A stretch of 64,000 nt of DNA from an uncultured Clostridia bacterium. GTDB lineage: Bacteria > Bacillota > Clostridia > HGM11514. How positions within the stretch are numbered: the stretch's first letter is position 1; each line of letters begins with the position of its first letter. Under the pieces are notes generated by a model. It did no database searches, was not told the DNA's origin, and saw only the letters and a list, made by a program, of their open reading frames with translations. The position numbers and the translations under genes are program-made. Positions 36,201-43,222 of this stretch are shown piece by piece. The DNA is taken from NCBI GenBank assembly GCA_934464705.1, contig CAKSKB010000016.1:1-64000 (forward strand). Direction: 5' to 3'.

Positions 36201-36334
36201 GGTGTTTGAATGAGGTACGGCTCCTCCGCCGTGCCCTTACCTTCAAAATAAACTTCATCTGCCGATACAAAAGTAATGGGCAGCATACTGATTATCAATG
36301 CAATGCTTAATAAAAGCGCTAATATTTTTTTCAT
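30242..36334 (-). CDS. Giant secreted SLH-anchored beta-helix surface protein
   Basis: A 2030-residue exported protein. Signal peptide 1-25. Residues about 28-375 are the GLUG/adhesin-like block shared with the 575-residue neighbour. A right-handed parallel beta-helix, as in polysaccharide lyases and epimerases, covers about 475-1030 (FYVDPTSGSDDNSGAS; repeated NITVKNCDIYNF-type turns). Two FIVAR-like helical bundles lie near 1293-1373 and 1565-1646, flanking a concanavalin-like beta domain (about 1380-1560). Three SLH repeats end the protein (about 1860-2030; FTDMVNHWAAADVLAMNKAG, FDPDRNITRAEFAAII). SLH repeats hold proteins on secondary cell-wall polymer. The beta-helix could bind or cleave pectin-like polymers, but catalytic residues cannot be assigned. 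Confidence 0.88.
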   Translation of the reverse strand: MKKILALLLSIALIISMLPITFVSADEVYFEGKGTAEEPYLIQTPEDLATLVYLTTDYGNGYYDTSADYTIPGTTTVWPASGAFGKAGYYCGRYSGPSAIRYYKMTADLDMTGYDFNKGGIGEGMDFRGSFDGDGHVIKNWTSTSSGGNQNNGIFAVAGFGNVPGQGIRNVGVENASVTSDKFISGVLVGYLNSIGTAEDVAVENCYVKNSSSRIMSRDTAPANGGVIGCLKFESGGTATTSMTVKNCYAEGISLLGSTGTDERYDDYGGILARIWHNWKKDNKAYISNCYSLGTTALDYLKPIGAVPGNNTTATFEYADCYSLSANGSAVWSKWATDSANNAPSVAETDLSAPTAETLGEAFTADKYSFNNGYPVLKWEVDRIDNAKLAKITLRMNEGGSVKFEGNPLSDGSEFEAKMGLSAEFEIQPETGYDAEISLDGKPISYSDGKFSIIPTKEAQTLTVNFKEVPKVGTSFYVDPTSGSDDNSGASKDKAFASIDKAKSEIAKYIRTGAFEDNSNINVYIKGGEYKLDSSITFGKEDSGTAEQEIIYQPYEGENVTLTGADKIDSSKIKKVTDENLLNRLSESYARDNIYMLDIKAQGIDIPQLRATVTTSGQKFYMNGTALTNARWPNPDKTGEQYYVRGETGTLTAEQQGKYNGGGQPAVLKYVDAKNRTSNWQIKKDDAFLCGAIAYLWWPECLLIDTLDTAAKVVTTSGKASYGQNTYTAKTERYLYFENIFEEIDQPGESYLDRESGILYFYPVGKVNGAEMYLSKTTADLLSVKGTEYITFKNLEFTNSVGDAINIASDNVTVDGAVISGIGGNGIKANGSNITVKNCDIYNFASHGIDLSGGDRTSLTPSGNVVTNNKIHSGYGQLSRGIYAAGVGHEISHNDIFDFAQEAIRYDKLNNTVIEYNDIYDVQLLNADGGAIYAGRNCTDLGNIVRYNYFHDIGAHIGHHGQQAVFTDDGEVGPAIYGNIIYKGGLPDYPLKTHGGQFHQIYNNIIIENNVGFYMQAWDNRENGVANDKIPARWFLYMTDTGTVYGAGISNLFSGRKGLVLSNEWRKYYTETESTKYWAKVFDFINSENYNAAKEFSDKGDAAGFRAWMEKNLPAGDTNFIYNNVLIDIGSLGSGWGKFENNLQVSSKSASGWFTAYGSDFTLTEDGLNTIKNTIPEFEKPEFSKMGVQDESTAKPAIANASILGSAAVGKTLSAKYDYSGANDEGSTEIYWYYANSKNGSYTRITDGYGKYYTVDSAYDNKYIRYEAVPKDVKYTHGERAVSESVYIDPNATTVDKDGLWALIEKVNGVLDEAVVGTEGGQYDQESKDALTAARDKALSVANNANAYQYQVTEAETELKVALDIFKKSVHDILSTLGVERISLKECLEDEAGWNKSTGDDLKFENGALIIGDGNATLAEYTAKKFSKTQFSFKMKPEIIDPSAANAENAWVGIYLRQQKNGWCWNGGNGAAMFDLKQQLIQYQQHPKPLTWSAAIHPDLVLNDKKLEMGKTYDVSVGVYETKTDGEILIELTLNGEKVYMDSIFGTELTGTEGMFAISAGNNTRLTVYAAEADKTELNAEIAAAESFVSGAKTGNGYGEYPKDVIDSVNAAIADAKKVSADANAVQFEVDEAALKLKKAANAAKGMFNQSGSVGETVTINYGGEKAELTVPDSVSKVTVNAEKDKALPKFSAKSKDFEMTAEDGSIPGSSFELPTKTAEPSGSFKLGDVSRVYGGGYTEFNKPVRIVLYGAGGVQVAYKNEKGGYVQISRTIKEDSFAAAETALSDGKTVAVKFVSGNDLVIYTTAVTEFVTYTKTASEPYEPSVTPGGGGTTKPSGNKGTNGFYSGETTNPSISNPFTDMVNHWAAADVLAMNKAGIVSGVSDTLFDPDRNITRAEFAAIIARALKLNDKTADYKDVNGEWFAPYVGACSEAGIISGYDGYFRPNDNITRQEMAVIIVNAYSYLEKQGANGGIDSFSDKSEIADWAKAAVDTASSVGLISGMGDGTFAPEANATRAQAASIVKRLLDK
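35270..36240. repeat. Duplicated block A (N-terminal domain of the SLH protein gene)
   Basis: This stretch is very similar in DNA sequence to 37022-37992, at a constant 1752-bp offset where I checked it. Long identical runs and mostly third-position differences are seen, so the two genes share a recently copied or converted N-terminal module. Ends are approximate. Confidence 0.8.
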
Positions 36335-36361
36335 ACAAATCTCCTTTGGTCAATGTCCTCT

Positions 36362-38089
36362 TTACTCCAATGTAAAACTGTCTGTTTCATCTCCGTATGC
36401 CGCAGAACTGCCCTCATCTGCAACATAATACGGTTTCATCGTGAAGTTTCCTTCGTTTACGCCTTCACCGTAAACTTTGATGGCATATGCTCCGTTTTTA
36501 TTATCTGCCGCTTTGAGCGTAAGCGCTTTTCCGTCCGAAGTGCGTGTAATAACCATGCCGTATTCAAACGGATTTAAACCGCTGAACTTTGCATATGCAA
36601 CCGCTGCCGGTACGGCATCTTCGCCATAAGTTGTTACCGTTACGGTCTTATCGGCAATAATTGAAGGTTCTGCTGCATTTTCTTTAAATTCCGCAGACCA
36701 TACGCCATTGTCTGTCAAGTCAGAAAATGCAAACTTTGCACTGCCCGATATACCGAAAGCCGAGGTTTTATCCTCGCCGCCGTACTTAACAGCCGAAAGC
36801 GTATAGTTTTCGGAAGGCTCCGCAGTAACTGTAAGGTCTGCACCGGTTTTGATATAAACCGTATTGCCGCTTTTTTTAACCAAGCCTGTTTCTTCCGTCA
36901 CATCAAGAGTACCGTTTTCGGTTGCTGCAAGTGTGTTTGTTATGTAGGTGTATTCCCATGAGAAAACAGGAAGTCCGCCGTTCAGTTCGAGAACATCGTC
37001 AACGAATGTTCCGCCTGTGAAAGATGCGGCAGTCGGTGCGAGAAGGTTTGTTTCGGTCGCAACGGGCGCAAGGGAACTCGTGCCGCTCTCCCATTTGCTC
37101 CAATCCGTGCCGTTTGCCGAAAGGCTGTAGCAATCCGTGAATGAGAATGTAGCGTGTTCCGTAGTTCCCGGAACAGCTCCTACAGGCTGAAGATAATCAT
37201 TGGTAGTTGTTCCGAGCGAATAGCAATTCGATATGTAAGCCTTATTAGCATTATTCCAGTTATGCCATATTCTTGCTACGATTCCGGCGTAATCCGGCTG
37301 TCTGCCGTCTGCACCGTCTGAATTTAAAAGCGAAATTCCTTCGGCGTAGCAGTTTTTAACTGTGATGGATGTTGCAGAGCCGCTCTCGAACTTCAAACAG
37401 CCGACAACGCCGCCGTTTGAGGGCGCAGTATCTCTTGTCATAATCCTTGATGAAGAATTTTTAACATAGCAGTTTTCAACAGCAACATCTTCAACTGTAC
37501 CTATCGAGCTCAGGTATCCGACAAGAACACCCGAAATGAATTTATCCGATGTCACGCTTGCATTTTCAACACCGACATTTCTGATACCCTGCCCCGAAAC
37601 ATTACCGAAGCCCGCTACGGCAAAAATACCGTTATTCTGCTTTCCGCCTGACGAAGTTGAAGTCCAGTTTTTAATAACATGACCGTCACCGTCGAAGCTG
37701 CCTCTAAAATCCATACCTTCGCCGATTCCGCCCTTGTTAAAATCGTAACCGGTCATATCCAAATCTGCGGTCATCTTATAATATCTGATTGCGGAAGGGC
37801 TGCTGTACCTGCCGCAGTAATACCCGGCTTTTCCGAAAGCGCCGCTTGCCGGCCAAACGGTTGTTGTACCCGGAATTGTATAATCCGCCGAGGTATCATA
37901 ATAACCGTTATCATAGTCGGTTGTAAGATAAACGAGGGTTGCCAGATCCGCAGGCGTCTGAATGAGGTAAGGCTCGTCCTTCGTACCTTTGCCCGCAAAG
38001 TACTGGTCAGTTTCATCGGCAAATACACCGCACGGCAAAGCCGTCAGCACAAGTGCCAAAGCAAGTAATAAGACAATCGTTCTTTTCAT
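36362..38089 (-). CDS. Secreted protein sharing the N-terminal block of the SLH protein
   Basis: A 575-residue exported protein. Signal peptide 1-24 (GVFA|DE). Residues about 28-360 are almost identical to the same part of the 2030-residue neighbour (GKGTKDEPYLIQTPADLATLVYL; MTGYDFNKGGIGEGMDFRGSFDGDGHV). The rest is beta-rich and Gly/Thr/Val-rich, with a Big-type fold look (LTVTAEPSENYTLSAVKYGG). It has no SLH repeat or sortase motif and ends DETDSFTLE. It may be a free or partner protein, or the product of an incomplete duplication. It lies 27 bases before the SLH gene, so the two are probably co-transcribed. Confidence 0.87.
   Translation of the reverse strand: MKRTIVLLLALALVLTALPCGVFADETDQYFAGKGTKDEPYLIQTPADLATLVYLTTDYDNGYYDTSADYTIPGTTTVWPASGAFGKAGYYCGRYSSPSAIRYYKMTADLDMTGYDFNKGGIGEGMDFRGSFDGDGHVIKNWTSTSSGGKQNNGIFAVAGFGNVSGQGIRNVGVENASVTSDKFISGVLVGYLSSIGTVEDVAVENCYVKNSSSRIMTRDTAPSNGGVVGCLKFESGSATSITVKNCYAEGISLLNSDGADGRQPDYAGIVARIWHNWNNANKAYISNCYSLGTTTNDYLQPVGAVPGTTEHATFSFTDCYSLSANGTDWSKWESGTSSLAPVATETNLLAPTAASFTGGTFVDDVLELNGGLPVFSWEYTYITNTLAATENGTLDVTEETGLVKKSGNTVYIKTGADLTVTAEPSENYTLSAVKYGGEDKTSAFGISGSAKFAFSDLTDNGVWSAEFKENAAEPSIIADKTVTVTTYGEDAVPAAVAYAKFSGLNPFEYGMVITRTSDGKALTLKAADNKNGAYAIKVYGEGVNEGNFTMKPYYVADEGSSAAYGDETDSFTLE
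37022..37992. repeat. Duplicated block B (N-terminal domain of the 575-residue protein gene)
   Basis: Partner of 35270-36240. Together with the related sequence at 1-335 it defines a local family of surface-protein genes with interchangeable C-terminal parts. Ends are approximate. Confidence 0.8.
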
Positions 38090-38131
38090 TTAATCACTCC
38101 CTTTTTTAATTTTAACGCTGTCTATACATAT

Positions 38132-38160
38132 ATTGTACAAAAAAAATTGCCGTCTTGCAA
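38132..38160 (-). promoter_or_regulatory. Possible promoter of the surface-protein pair
   Basis: Minus strand TTGCAA (38155-38160), 17-bp spacer, TACAAT (38132-38137). The -35 is inside the terminator stem of the AraC gene, so the call is tentative. Confidence 0.35.
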
Positions 38161-38171
38161 CGGCAATTTTT
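38142..38171 (-). terminator. Terminator of the SGNH-AraC unit
   Basis: A 12-bp perfect stem (AAAAATTGCCGT / ACGGCAATTTTT) with a 6-base loop, 15 bases after the AraC stop, followed on the minus strand by further T (TTTTTTTTG in all). Confidence 0.8.
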
Positions 38172-38185
38172 ACGCAAAAACCTAA

Positions 38186-39049
38186 CTATTTTTTGATTTG
38201 GGATTTTCTGTATGAATTCGGGGTTGTTCCGCATATTTTTTTGAAATATCGGTAAAACCTTACATCGTCGTCATACCCTATCATTCTGCCGATTTCATCA
38301 ACGGACAAATCGGTTTCCCGAAGCAGGCGGCAGGCATTTTCGATACGCTTTTTCTGAATATAATCCGTAATCGTCATACCGTAACATTCACGGAACATCG
38401 TACTGAAATACGACGGCTGATAAAGACTCTTTTTAGCAAGCTCGGAAAGCGACAGTTTTTCATTATAGTGCGTTTCTATATAATCGAGAACCTCGGCGGT
38501 TATGCGGGTTTTTGTCTTATTTCCGAAGTGCTGCGTCATTTCCCGAAGCGCCATCGTCAGCAGAATCATTGCACTGCATTTTATAATCATTTCCCACCCG
38601 GGGATTTTGTTCTCATACTCCCGATACAGCATTTCGGCAAGCATATCCGCTTTCAGAACATCTTCGCCGCGGAACTGAATAAGACTCTTTTCTCCCGCCA
38701 GGTTTCTGAATTCCTGAAAGCATGAAATCATCATTATTTCAAATGCGTTATTGCTTACAAGCGTGCTGTCATCATTTATAAAAAACTCCGGCTTGAACAG
38801 AATGTTGTAATAGACGGTATCCTCCGTTGTTTCCATTTCGTGTTCCTGACCGAAATTCACGAACAGAAAACAGCCCTTGTGCACATCGTATCTTGTACCT
38901 TCTATACTGTGCCAGCCCTTTCCGTTTGCAACATACACAAATTCGATAAATTCGTGTGTGTGCGGCGGCTCGATCCATTTGCAGGCACTCTTTCTGATAC
39001 AAGCCAGGTCGTCTTCACCGAAAAAATTCCGGTAAGTAAAATGTTTCAT
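38186..39049 (-). CDS. AraC family transcriptional regulator
   Basis: A 287-residue regulator. An N-terminal cupin-like sensing domain (PPHTHEFIEFVYVANGKGWHSIEG; HKGCFLFVNFGQEHEME) is followed by the double helix-turn-helix of AraC at the C-terminus (LSLSELAKKSLYQPSYFSTMFRECYGMT and VDEIGRMIGYDDDVRFYRYFKKICGTTPNSYR). I use the ATG at 39049, with GGAG 8 bases upstream; the preceding in-frame TTG is too close. It follows the small SGNH hydrolase gene by 15 bases and probably controls it or the surface-protein genes downstream. Inducer unknown, likely a sugar. Confidence 0.93.
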   Translation of the reverse strand: MKHFTYRNFFGEDDLACIRKSACKWIEPPHTHEFIEFVYVANGKGWHSIEGTRYDVHKGCFLFVNFGQEHEMETTEDTVYYNILFKPEFFINDDSTLVSNNAFEIMMISCFQEFRNLAGEKSLIQFRGEDVLKADMLAEMLYREYENKIPGWEMIIKCSAMILLTMALREMTQHFGNKTKTRITAEVLDYIETHYNEKLSLSELAKKSLYQPSYFSTMFRECYGMTITDYIQKKRIENACRLLRETDLSVDEIGRMIGYDDDVRFYRYFKKICGTTPNSYRKSQIKK

Positions 39050-39064
39050 CAAATCATCTCCGTA

Positions 39065-39709
39065 TTAAAGAGATTTTATAAAACCTGCCACTTTATCCGC
39101 AAGATATGAATGCCCGAAATCGTTCGGGTGAAGCCCGTCTGCGGTGTATGTAAGCTTATTTGCCTCAACATCGGGGCAAATCCCGGATTCATTATACAAA
39201 TCAAGCACCGGAATCGCATATTTTGCGGCGGTTTTCTTAATTATCTCAACAAAATCCGAAAGAACATGACCGTCAAACCTCGGATTATTTTCGCCTTCTC
39301 TTTTAAGAGGCGTCATAACCATAAGCTGCTTGCCGGCATAGCTTTCAGTAAGATACCTGAAAAGCACATCGCACGAACCGCAGAAGGTGTCCGCCGTGTC
39401 ATCGCCGAAGCTTCCGAAAGGAGCGTCGCCGTGACCGTAATCGTTCGTTCCGCCGAAAACTAAAACGAGGTCGGCGTCCTTATCCATTTCCTTGGCACGC
39501 AGTATGAAATCACGGTCAAAGCGTTCACATTCGCTTTTGCCTATCTGCGGCGCAATTCTTGTTCCGCCTATTCCGTAATTCCTTGCGGCTGCCGGGGCAT
39601 AACGCTCCGCAAACACACCAACATATCCCTTTACGGCAGGGTCGCTTGCTCCGCTGCCTTCCGTAATACTGTCACCCAAAAAGTTAATTTTTAATTTTTT
39701 AATATCCAT
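39065..39709 (-). CDS. Cytoplasmic SGNH/GDSL hydrolase
   Basis: A 214-residue protein without a signal peptide. All SGNH blocks can be read: INFLGDSITEGSGAS (catalytic Ser), NYGIGGTR, VFGGTNDYG and DGLHPNDFGH with the Asp-His pair. It is likely an esterase removing acyl groups from imported oligosaccharides, complementing the secreted SGNH esterases at 15-19 kb. GAGG lies 7 bases before the ATG at 39709. A near-perfect promoter is upstream, and it is co-transcribed with the AraC gene. Substrate unknown. Confidence 0.9.
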   Translation of the reverse strand: MDIKKLKINFLGDSITEGSGASDPAVKGYVGVFAERYAPAAARNYGIGGTRIAPQIGKSECERFDRDFILRAKEMDKDADLVLVFGGTNDYGHGDAPFGSFGDDTADTFCGSCDVLFRYLTESYAGKQLMVMTPLKREGENNPRFDGHVLSDFVEIIKKTAAKYAIPVLDLYNESGICPDVEANKLTYTADGLHPNDFGHSYLADKVAGFIKSL

Positions 39710-39728
39710 GATAGTCACCTCAAAGACA

Positions 39729-39756
39729 ATTATAGCATATTTTGAAAAAATGTCAA
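39729..39756 (-). promoter_or_regulatory. Promoter of the SGNH-AraC unit
   Basis: Minus strand TTGACA (39751-39756), 16-bp spacer, TATAAT (39729-39734): both boxes perfect, about 20 bases before the ATG. Confidence 0.8.
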
Positions 39757-39809
39757 TAAAAATATAGATTTTTCGACATATTTATGTTAAAATAAAATCG
39801 GTGATTGTT

Positions 39810-41195
39810 ATGAAAATAAAAGGCTGCGGAGAAAAGGTTTCGGAGCTTATCGATATGCCGCTTCCGTGCGGCGGTACGGGAAAATGCGGAAAATGCAAAA
39901 TAAGAATAAACGGCGATATTTCGCCGATTGGGGCGGACGAGAAAAGGCTGCTTTCCGAAAAGGAAATCCAAAGCGGAATCCGCCTTGCGTGCCGATGCCG
40001 TGTTTTCGGAGAAGCCGAAACGGACGACGCCGCACGCAGCGAGATTCACGGAATAACAGGCGGATTTTCACCCGAAGGCAGACACATAAACCCTATAACC
40101 GGCAGCAAAAAATGCGTTGCTGCGGCGTTTGACATCGGCACAACAACGGTTGCATACTATATTTATTCCCTCCCGGAAGGCGTTCTGACAGAGTCCGGGT
40201 GCTTTGAAAATGCACAAAGAAAATTCGGCGCAGATGTGATTTCAAGGATATCCTGTGCCGAAAACACAGGGGCAGAAAAACTGACGGAAACAATCGTGAG
40301 CCAAATCAACAGTATCAAAGAAAAATTCAAACCCGAATTTTCCGTTGTAACGGGAAACACCGTTATGCTGCACTTTTACACGGGGCTTGACCCGAGCGGA
40401 ATCGCAAGGTTTCCGTTCACGCCCAAAAGCCTTTTCGGCTGCCGCTTCGGCGACGATTACATTCCAAGGTGCATATCGCCGTTCATCGGAGCAGACGCTT
40501 ACTGCGCCGTTATCGCAAGCGAAATGGTCAAAACCGATGAGCCGTCTTTGCTGATTGACCTCGGAACAAACGCCGAAATTGCGCTCTGGGACGGAAAACG
40601 CCTTTTGTGCACCTCCGCCGCTGCCGGGCCGTGCTTTGAAGGGTACGGGCTTTCGAGGGGCATGGGCGCAGCGGACGGTGCAATATCCAAAGCATTTATC
40701 GCAAACGGAAGAATCTGTTATGAAACAATCGGGCAAAAGCCGCCTGTCGGATTTTGCGGCAGCGGAATTACAGATGTTATAGCTGCGCTGCTCGACCTCG
40801 GGGAAATTGCCGAAACCGGTCTTTCGGAAAATGATATTTATATAGGAAGCGTTCCCTTAACGCAAGACGACATAAGGCAGATTCAGACAGCAAAAGCCGC
40901 CGTTGCGGCATGGATTGAAATTCTGTGCGGCAAAAGCGATTCAAAGCCGAAAAAGCTGTATATTGCAGGCGGTTTCGGCTCATCGTTAAATCCGAAAAGC
41001 GCCGCAAGAATCGGGCTTATCCCTAAAGAGCTTTCCGAAAACTGCGTACAGCTCGGAAACGCCGCAGCGGCCGGTGCCCAAATGATGCTGCTTGACAAAT
41101 CGCTTATGAAAAACCCCGATTTCACGGCAGAAACGGTTGAACTGTCGGGAAACCGGGAATTTTCGGAATGCTTCATAAAGCATATGAAATTTTAA
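39810..41195 (+). CDS. Ferredoxin-domain ASKHA ATPase, corrinoid-protein activator (RACo) type
   Basis: A 461-residue protein. Residues about 10-60 form a short 2Fe-2S domain with cysteines CGGTGKCGKC and a fourth in LACRC. The rest is the RACo/DUF4445 ATPase, with DIGTTTVAYYIY, the second nucleotide motif LIDLGTNAEIALW and CGSGITDVIAAL. RACo proteins use ATP to drive reduction of inactive Co(II) corrinoid in methyltransferases. No corrinoid protein or methyltransferase is in this window, so the partner is elsewhere. The N-terminal domain is short compared with characterised RACo (over 600 residues). The ATG at 39810 was preferred to an upstream GTG. The stop overlaps the oxidoreductase gene. 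Confidence 0.87.
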   Translation: MKIKGCGEKVSELIDMPLPCGGTGKCGKCKIRINGDISPIGADEKRLLSEKEIQSGIRLACRCRVFGEAETDDAARSEIHGITGGFSPEGRHINPITGSKKCVAAAFDIGTTTVAYYIYSLPEGVLTESGCFENAQRKFGADVISRISCAENTGAEKLTETIVSQINSIKEKFKPEFSVVTGNTVMLHFYTGLDPSGIARFPFTPKSLFGCRFGDDYIPRCISPFIGADAYCAVIASEMVKTDEPSLLIDLGTNAEIALWDGKRLLCTSAAAGPCFEGYGLSRGMGAADGAISKAFIANGRICYETIGQKPPVGFCGSGITDVIAALLDLGEIAETGLSENDIYIGSVPLTQDDIRQIQTAKAAVAAWIEILCGKSDSKPKKLYIAGGFGSSLNPKSAARIGLIPKELSENCVQLGNAAAAGAQMMLLDKSLMKNPDFTAETVELSGNREFSECFIKHMKF

Positions 41196-42199
41196 AATCT
41201 GACTCCGCAGCAGCGCAGAAGCAATTTATACAATTTTAATTCATAATCGTAACCGAACGGATTTTCGTGTTCTCCCCGAACCAATTCCGCAAATCCGCGC
41301 ATCATGTTATCATATCTGTTTTCCGCTTTTGAATTTACAACCGGAGATGTATATGCCCAATTCGCCGCTTTATCTGCCGCCGTACATCTCACGCCGGTAT
41401 ATACATCAAACTTTTCGTCAAATGCTTCAAGCGGTTTAAGCTCCAAAGTTCCTTTTGAGCCGCATATAACCAGCTGCCGCCTTGCATATCCGCCGGGCTC
41501 GGCAGCACAGGTTTTCGCAAACGAAACACCGCTTTTGTAACGGAACACCACCATGCCGTAATCCTCAGCGGTAACATTGTCGGTTCCTACAGGACAGCTC
41601 AAGGGTATAACCTCATCGGGTTCGCCCATAATCCTTAAAACCAGGTCAATCAGGTGACAGCCGAGGAAAAACAGCATACCGCCCGGAAACCGTGCCAGCC
41701 ACTGCCTTTTTTCGGGTGTGTGGAAGCAGTCCATGTGTGCCTCAACGCAGTAAATTTCTCCGAGTTCACCGGATTTGGCTTTTCGGACAGCCTCGTTTAT
41801 CGCCTTGTTATAGCGGTACATATACCCGAGATGAAAGACAGTTTTGTTTGTTTTTACCGTTTTGATAAGTTCTTCAAACGCAGCCAAATCAAGTCCGCCC
41901 GGCTTATCCATGTGTACCGGAAGCCCCGCTTTCGCCGCAATATGCGCATATTTTGTGAGGCTGACTTCTTCGGTTTCGATAACCGCCGCATCGAGATTTT
42001 CGATAGCGAGAGCCTCGTCGACCGACATAACAGGCAGATTAGCATACCTTTGCAGCCTGTCGGCGAAATCCGCTTTTTCGCTTTCCGGGAGCGCCAGCGC
42101 CGCAACCTCAAAAACATCGCTTAGCCTTAAAAGGCTGTCAAGTATACCGGTTGCGTGGTCATGCCCTATTCCGATTTGAATTACCTTGATTTTTTTCAT
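41192..42199 (-). CDS. Gfo/Idh/MocA family oxidoreductase
   Basis: A 335-residue NAD(P)-dependent dehydrogenase. The N-terminal Rossmann fold opens VIQIGIGHDHATG. The catalytic-lysine motif is the HMDKPGG variant of the usual EKP (about residue 97). The C-terminal beta-sheet substrate domain has GEIYCVEAHMDC and GGMLFFLGCHLIDLVLRIMGEP, the latter carrying the usual catalytic His/Asp. Members oxidise sugars, inositols or sugar acids. It is last of a three-gene minus-strand unit with two MDR dehydrogenases, pointing to stepwise redox conversion of a sugar-like compound. Substrate not determinable. Confidence 0.9.
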   Translation of the reverse strand: MKKIKVIQIGIGHDHATGILDSLLRLSDVFEVAALALPESEKADFADRLQRYANLPVMSVDEALAIENLDAAVIETEEVSLTKYAHIAAKAGLPVHMDKPGGLDLAAFEELIKTVKTNKTVFHLGYMYRYNKAINEAVRKAKSGELGEIYCVEAHMDCFHTPEKRQWLARFPGGMLFFLGCHLIDLVLRIMGEPDEVIPLSCPVGTDNVTAEDYGMVVFRYKSGVSFAKTCAAEPGGYARRQLVICGSKGTLELKPLEAFDEKFDVYTGVRCTAADKAANWAYTSPVVNSKAENRYDNMMRGFAELVRGEHENPFGYDYELKLYKLLLRCCGVRF

Positions 42200-42202
42200 A
42201 GA

Positions 42203-43186
42203 CTATTCCACCTTCAATACAACTTTTCCGATATTTTCGCCCCTGTAAAGAATATCATGTGCCGCCTCCGCCTCGGTAATCGGCAGAACCTTATAAACCG
42301 TAGGCTTTACAAGCCCTTCTTCCACCTTCGGGAACACATTTTTAACAAGTTCCGAAAGTATATGAGCCTTAAATTCAGGCGTTCTCGACCGCAGCGTACT
42401 GCCGATAACCCTTACATTTCTTACATAAATGTTTTTGAGGTCGATTTCGGTCATTTGCCCTGCAAGCGCCGCAATCATAATCCACCTTCCGCCGTGGCTC
42501 ATATAATGAAGGCATTTGCCCATTATTTCTCCGCCGAGGCAGTCAATCGCCACATCAACGGGGTGACCATCATTCAGTTCACGCTCCAGCACATCGCAAA
42601 TGTTTTCCTTTGAAGTGTTTACAATCACATCTGCGTTAAGATGCTTTATCGATGACGCAATCTCATCGGAAAGAACCGTAGTAATAACCCTTGCCCCGAA
42701 CGCCTTTGCCATGGGAATCACCACGCTCGCAAGTCCGCTCGCTCCGGCGTTCATGAGGAATGTGTTTCCGGGTTTAAGACCGCCCTCAAAGAAAAGGTTG
42801 AGGTATGCCGTCGCAAAAGCTTCGGGAATCGCTGCGGCTTCCGCCATGGTGCAGTTTTCGGGAACAGGCATAAGCATATCGTATTTTACATTTACATACT
42901 CTGCATACCCTCCTCCGCCGAGAAGTGCGCAGACCTTGTCGCCCTTTTTCCAGTCGGATTTCTTTGCCGCCTCAGCCCCGACCTCGGCAATCTCTCCGGA
43001 AATTTCAAGCCCCATCCAGTCCGGTGCGCCCTCGGGCGGCGGATAATCGCCTTCCCTCTGCATTAAATCCGCACGGTTAAGCGCCGCATATTCGATTTTC
43101 ACAAGGACGTCCTCCGCACCGACCGCAGGGTTCGGAACATCGTCCCATCTTAAACTTCTGTCATCGTTTACAAGTATCGCTTTCAT
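42203..43186 (-). CDS. Quinone oxidoreductase-type MDR dehydrogenase (PIG3-like)
   Basis: A 327-residue member of the medium-chain dehydrogenase/reductase superfamily without zinc. The GroES-like part opens MKAILVNDDRSLRWDDVPNP and has LNRADLMQREGDYPPPEGAPDWMGLE, diagnostic of the NAD(P)H quinone oxidoreductase PIG3 group. The Rossmann part has LMNAGASGLASVVIPMAKAFGA. It sits 3 bases before the Gfo/Idh/MocA gene and 36 bases after another MDR gene. Whether quinones are the physiological substrate in this anaerobe is doubtful; an enone or keto-sugar is as likely. Confidence 0.88.
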   Translation of the reverse strand: MKAILVNDDRSLRWDDVPNPAVGAEDVLVKIEYAALNRADLMQREGDYPPPEGAPDWMGLEISGEIAEVGAEAAKKSDWKKGDKVCALLGGGGYAEYVNVKYDMLMPVPENCTMAEAAAIPEAFATAYLNLFFEGGLKPGNTFLMNAGASGLASVVIPMAKAFGARVITTVLSDEIASSIKHLNADVIVNTSKENICDVLERELNDGHPVDVAIDCLGGEIMGKCLHYMSHGGRWIMIAALAGQMTEIDLKNIYVRNVRVIGSTLRSRTPEFKAHILSELVKNVFPKVEEGLVKPTVYKVLPITEAEAAHDILYRGENIGKVVLKVE

Positions 43187-43222
43187 TATAATCTTTCCTT
43201 TCGGTTTTTTTGCATATTCTTC

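Noticed and set aside
40555..41007. Several 70-160 codon frames on both strands within the RACo-like gene
   Set aside because: They arise from the G+C-rich third positions of this gene; none has start signals or domains.
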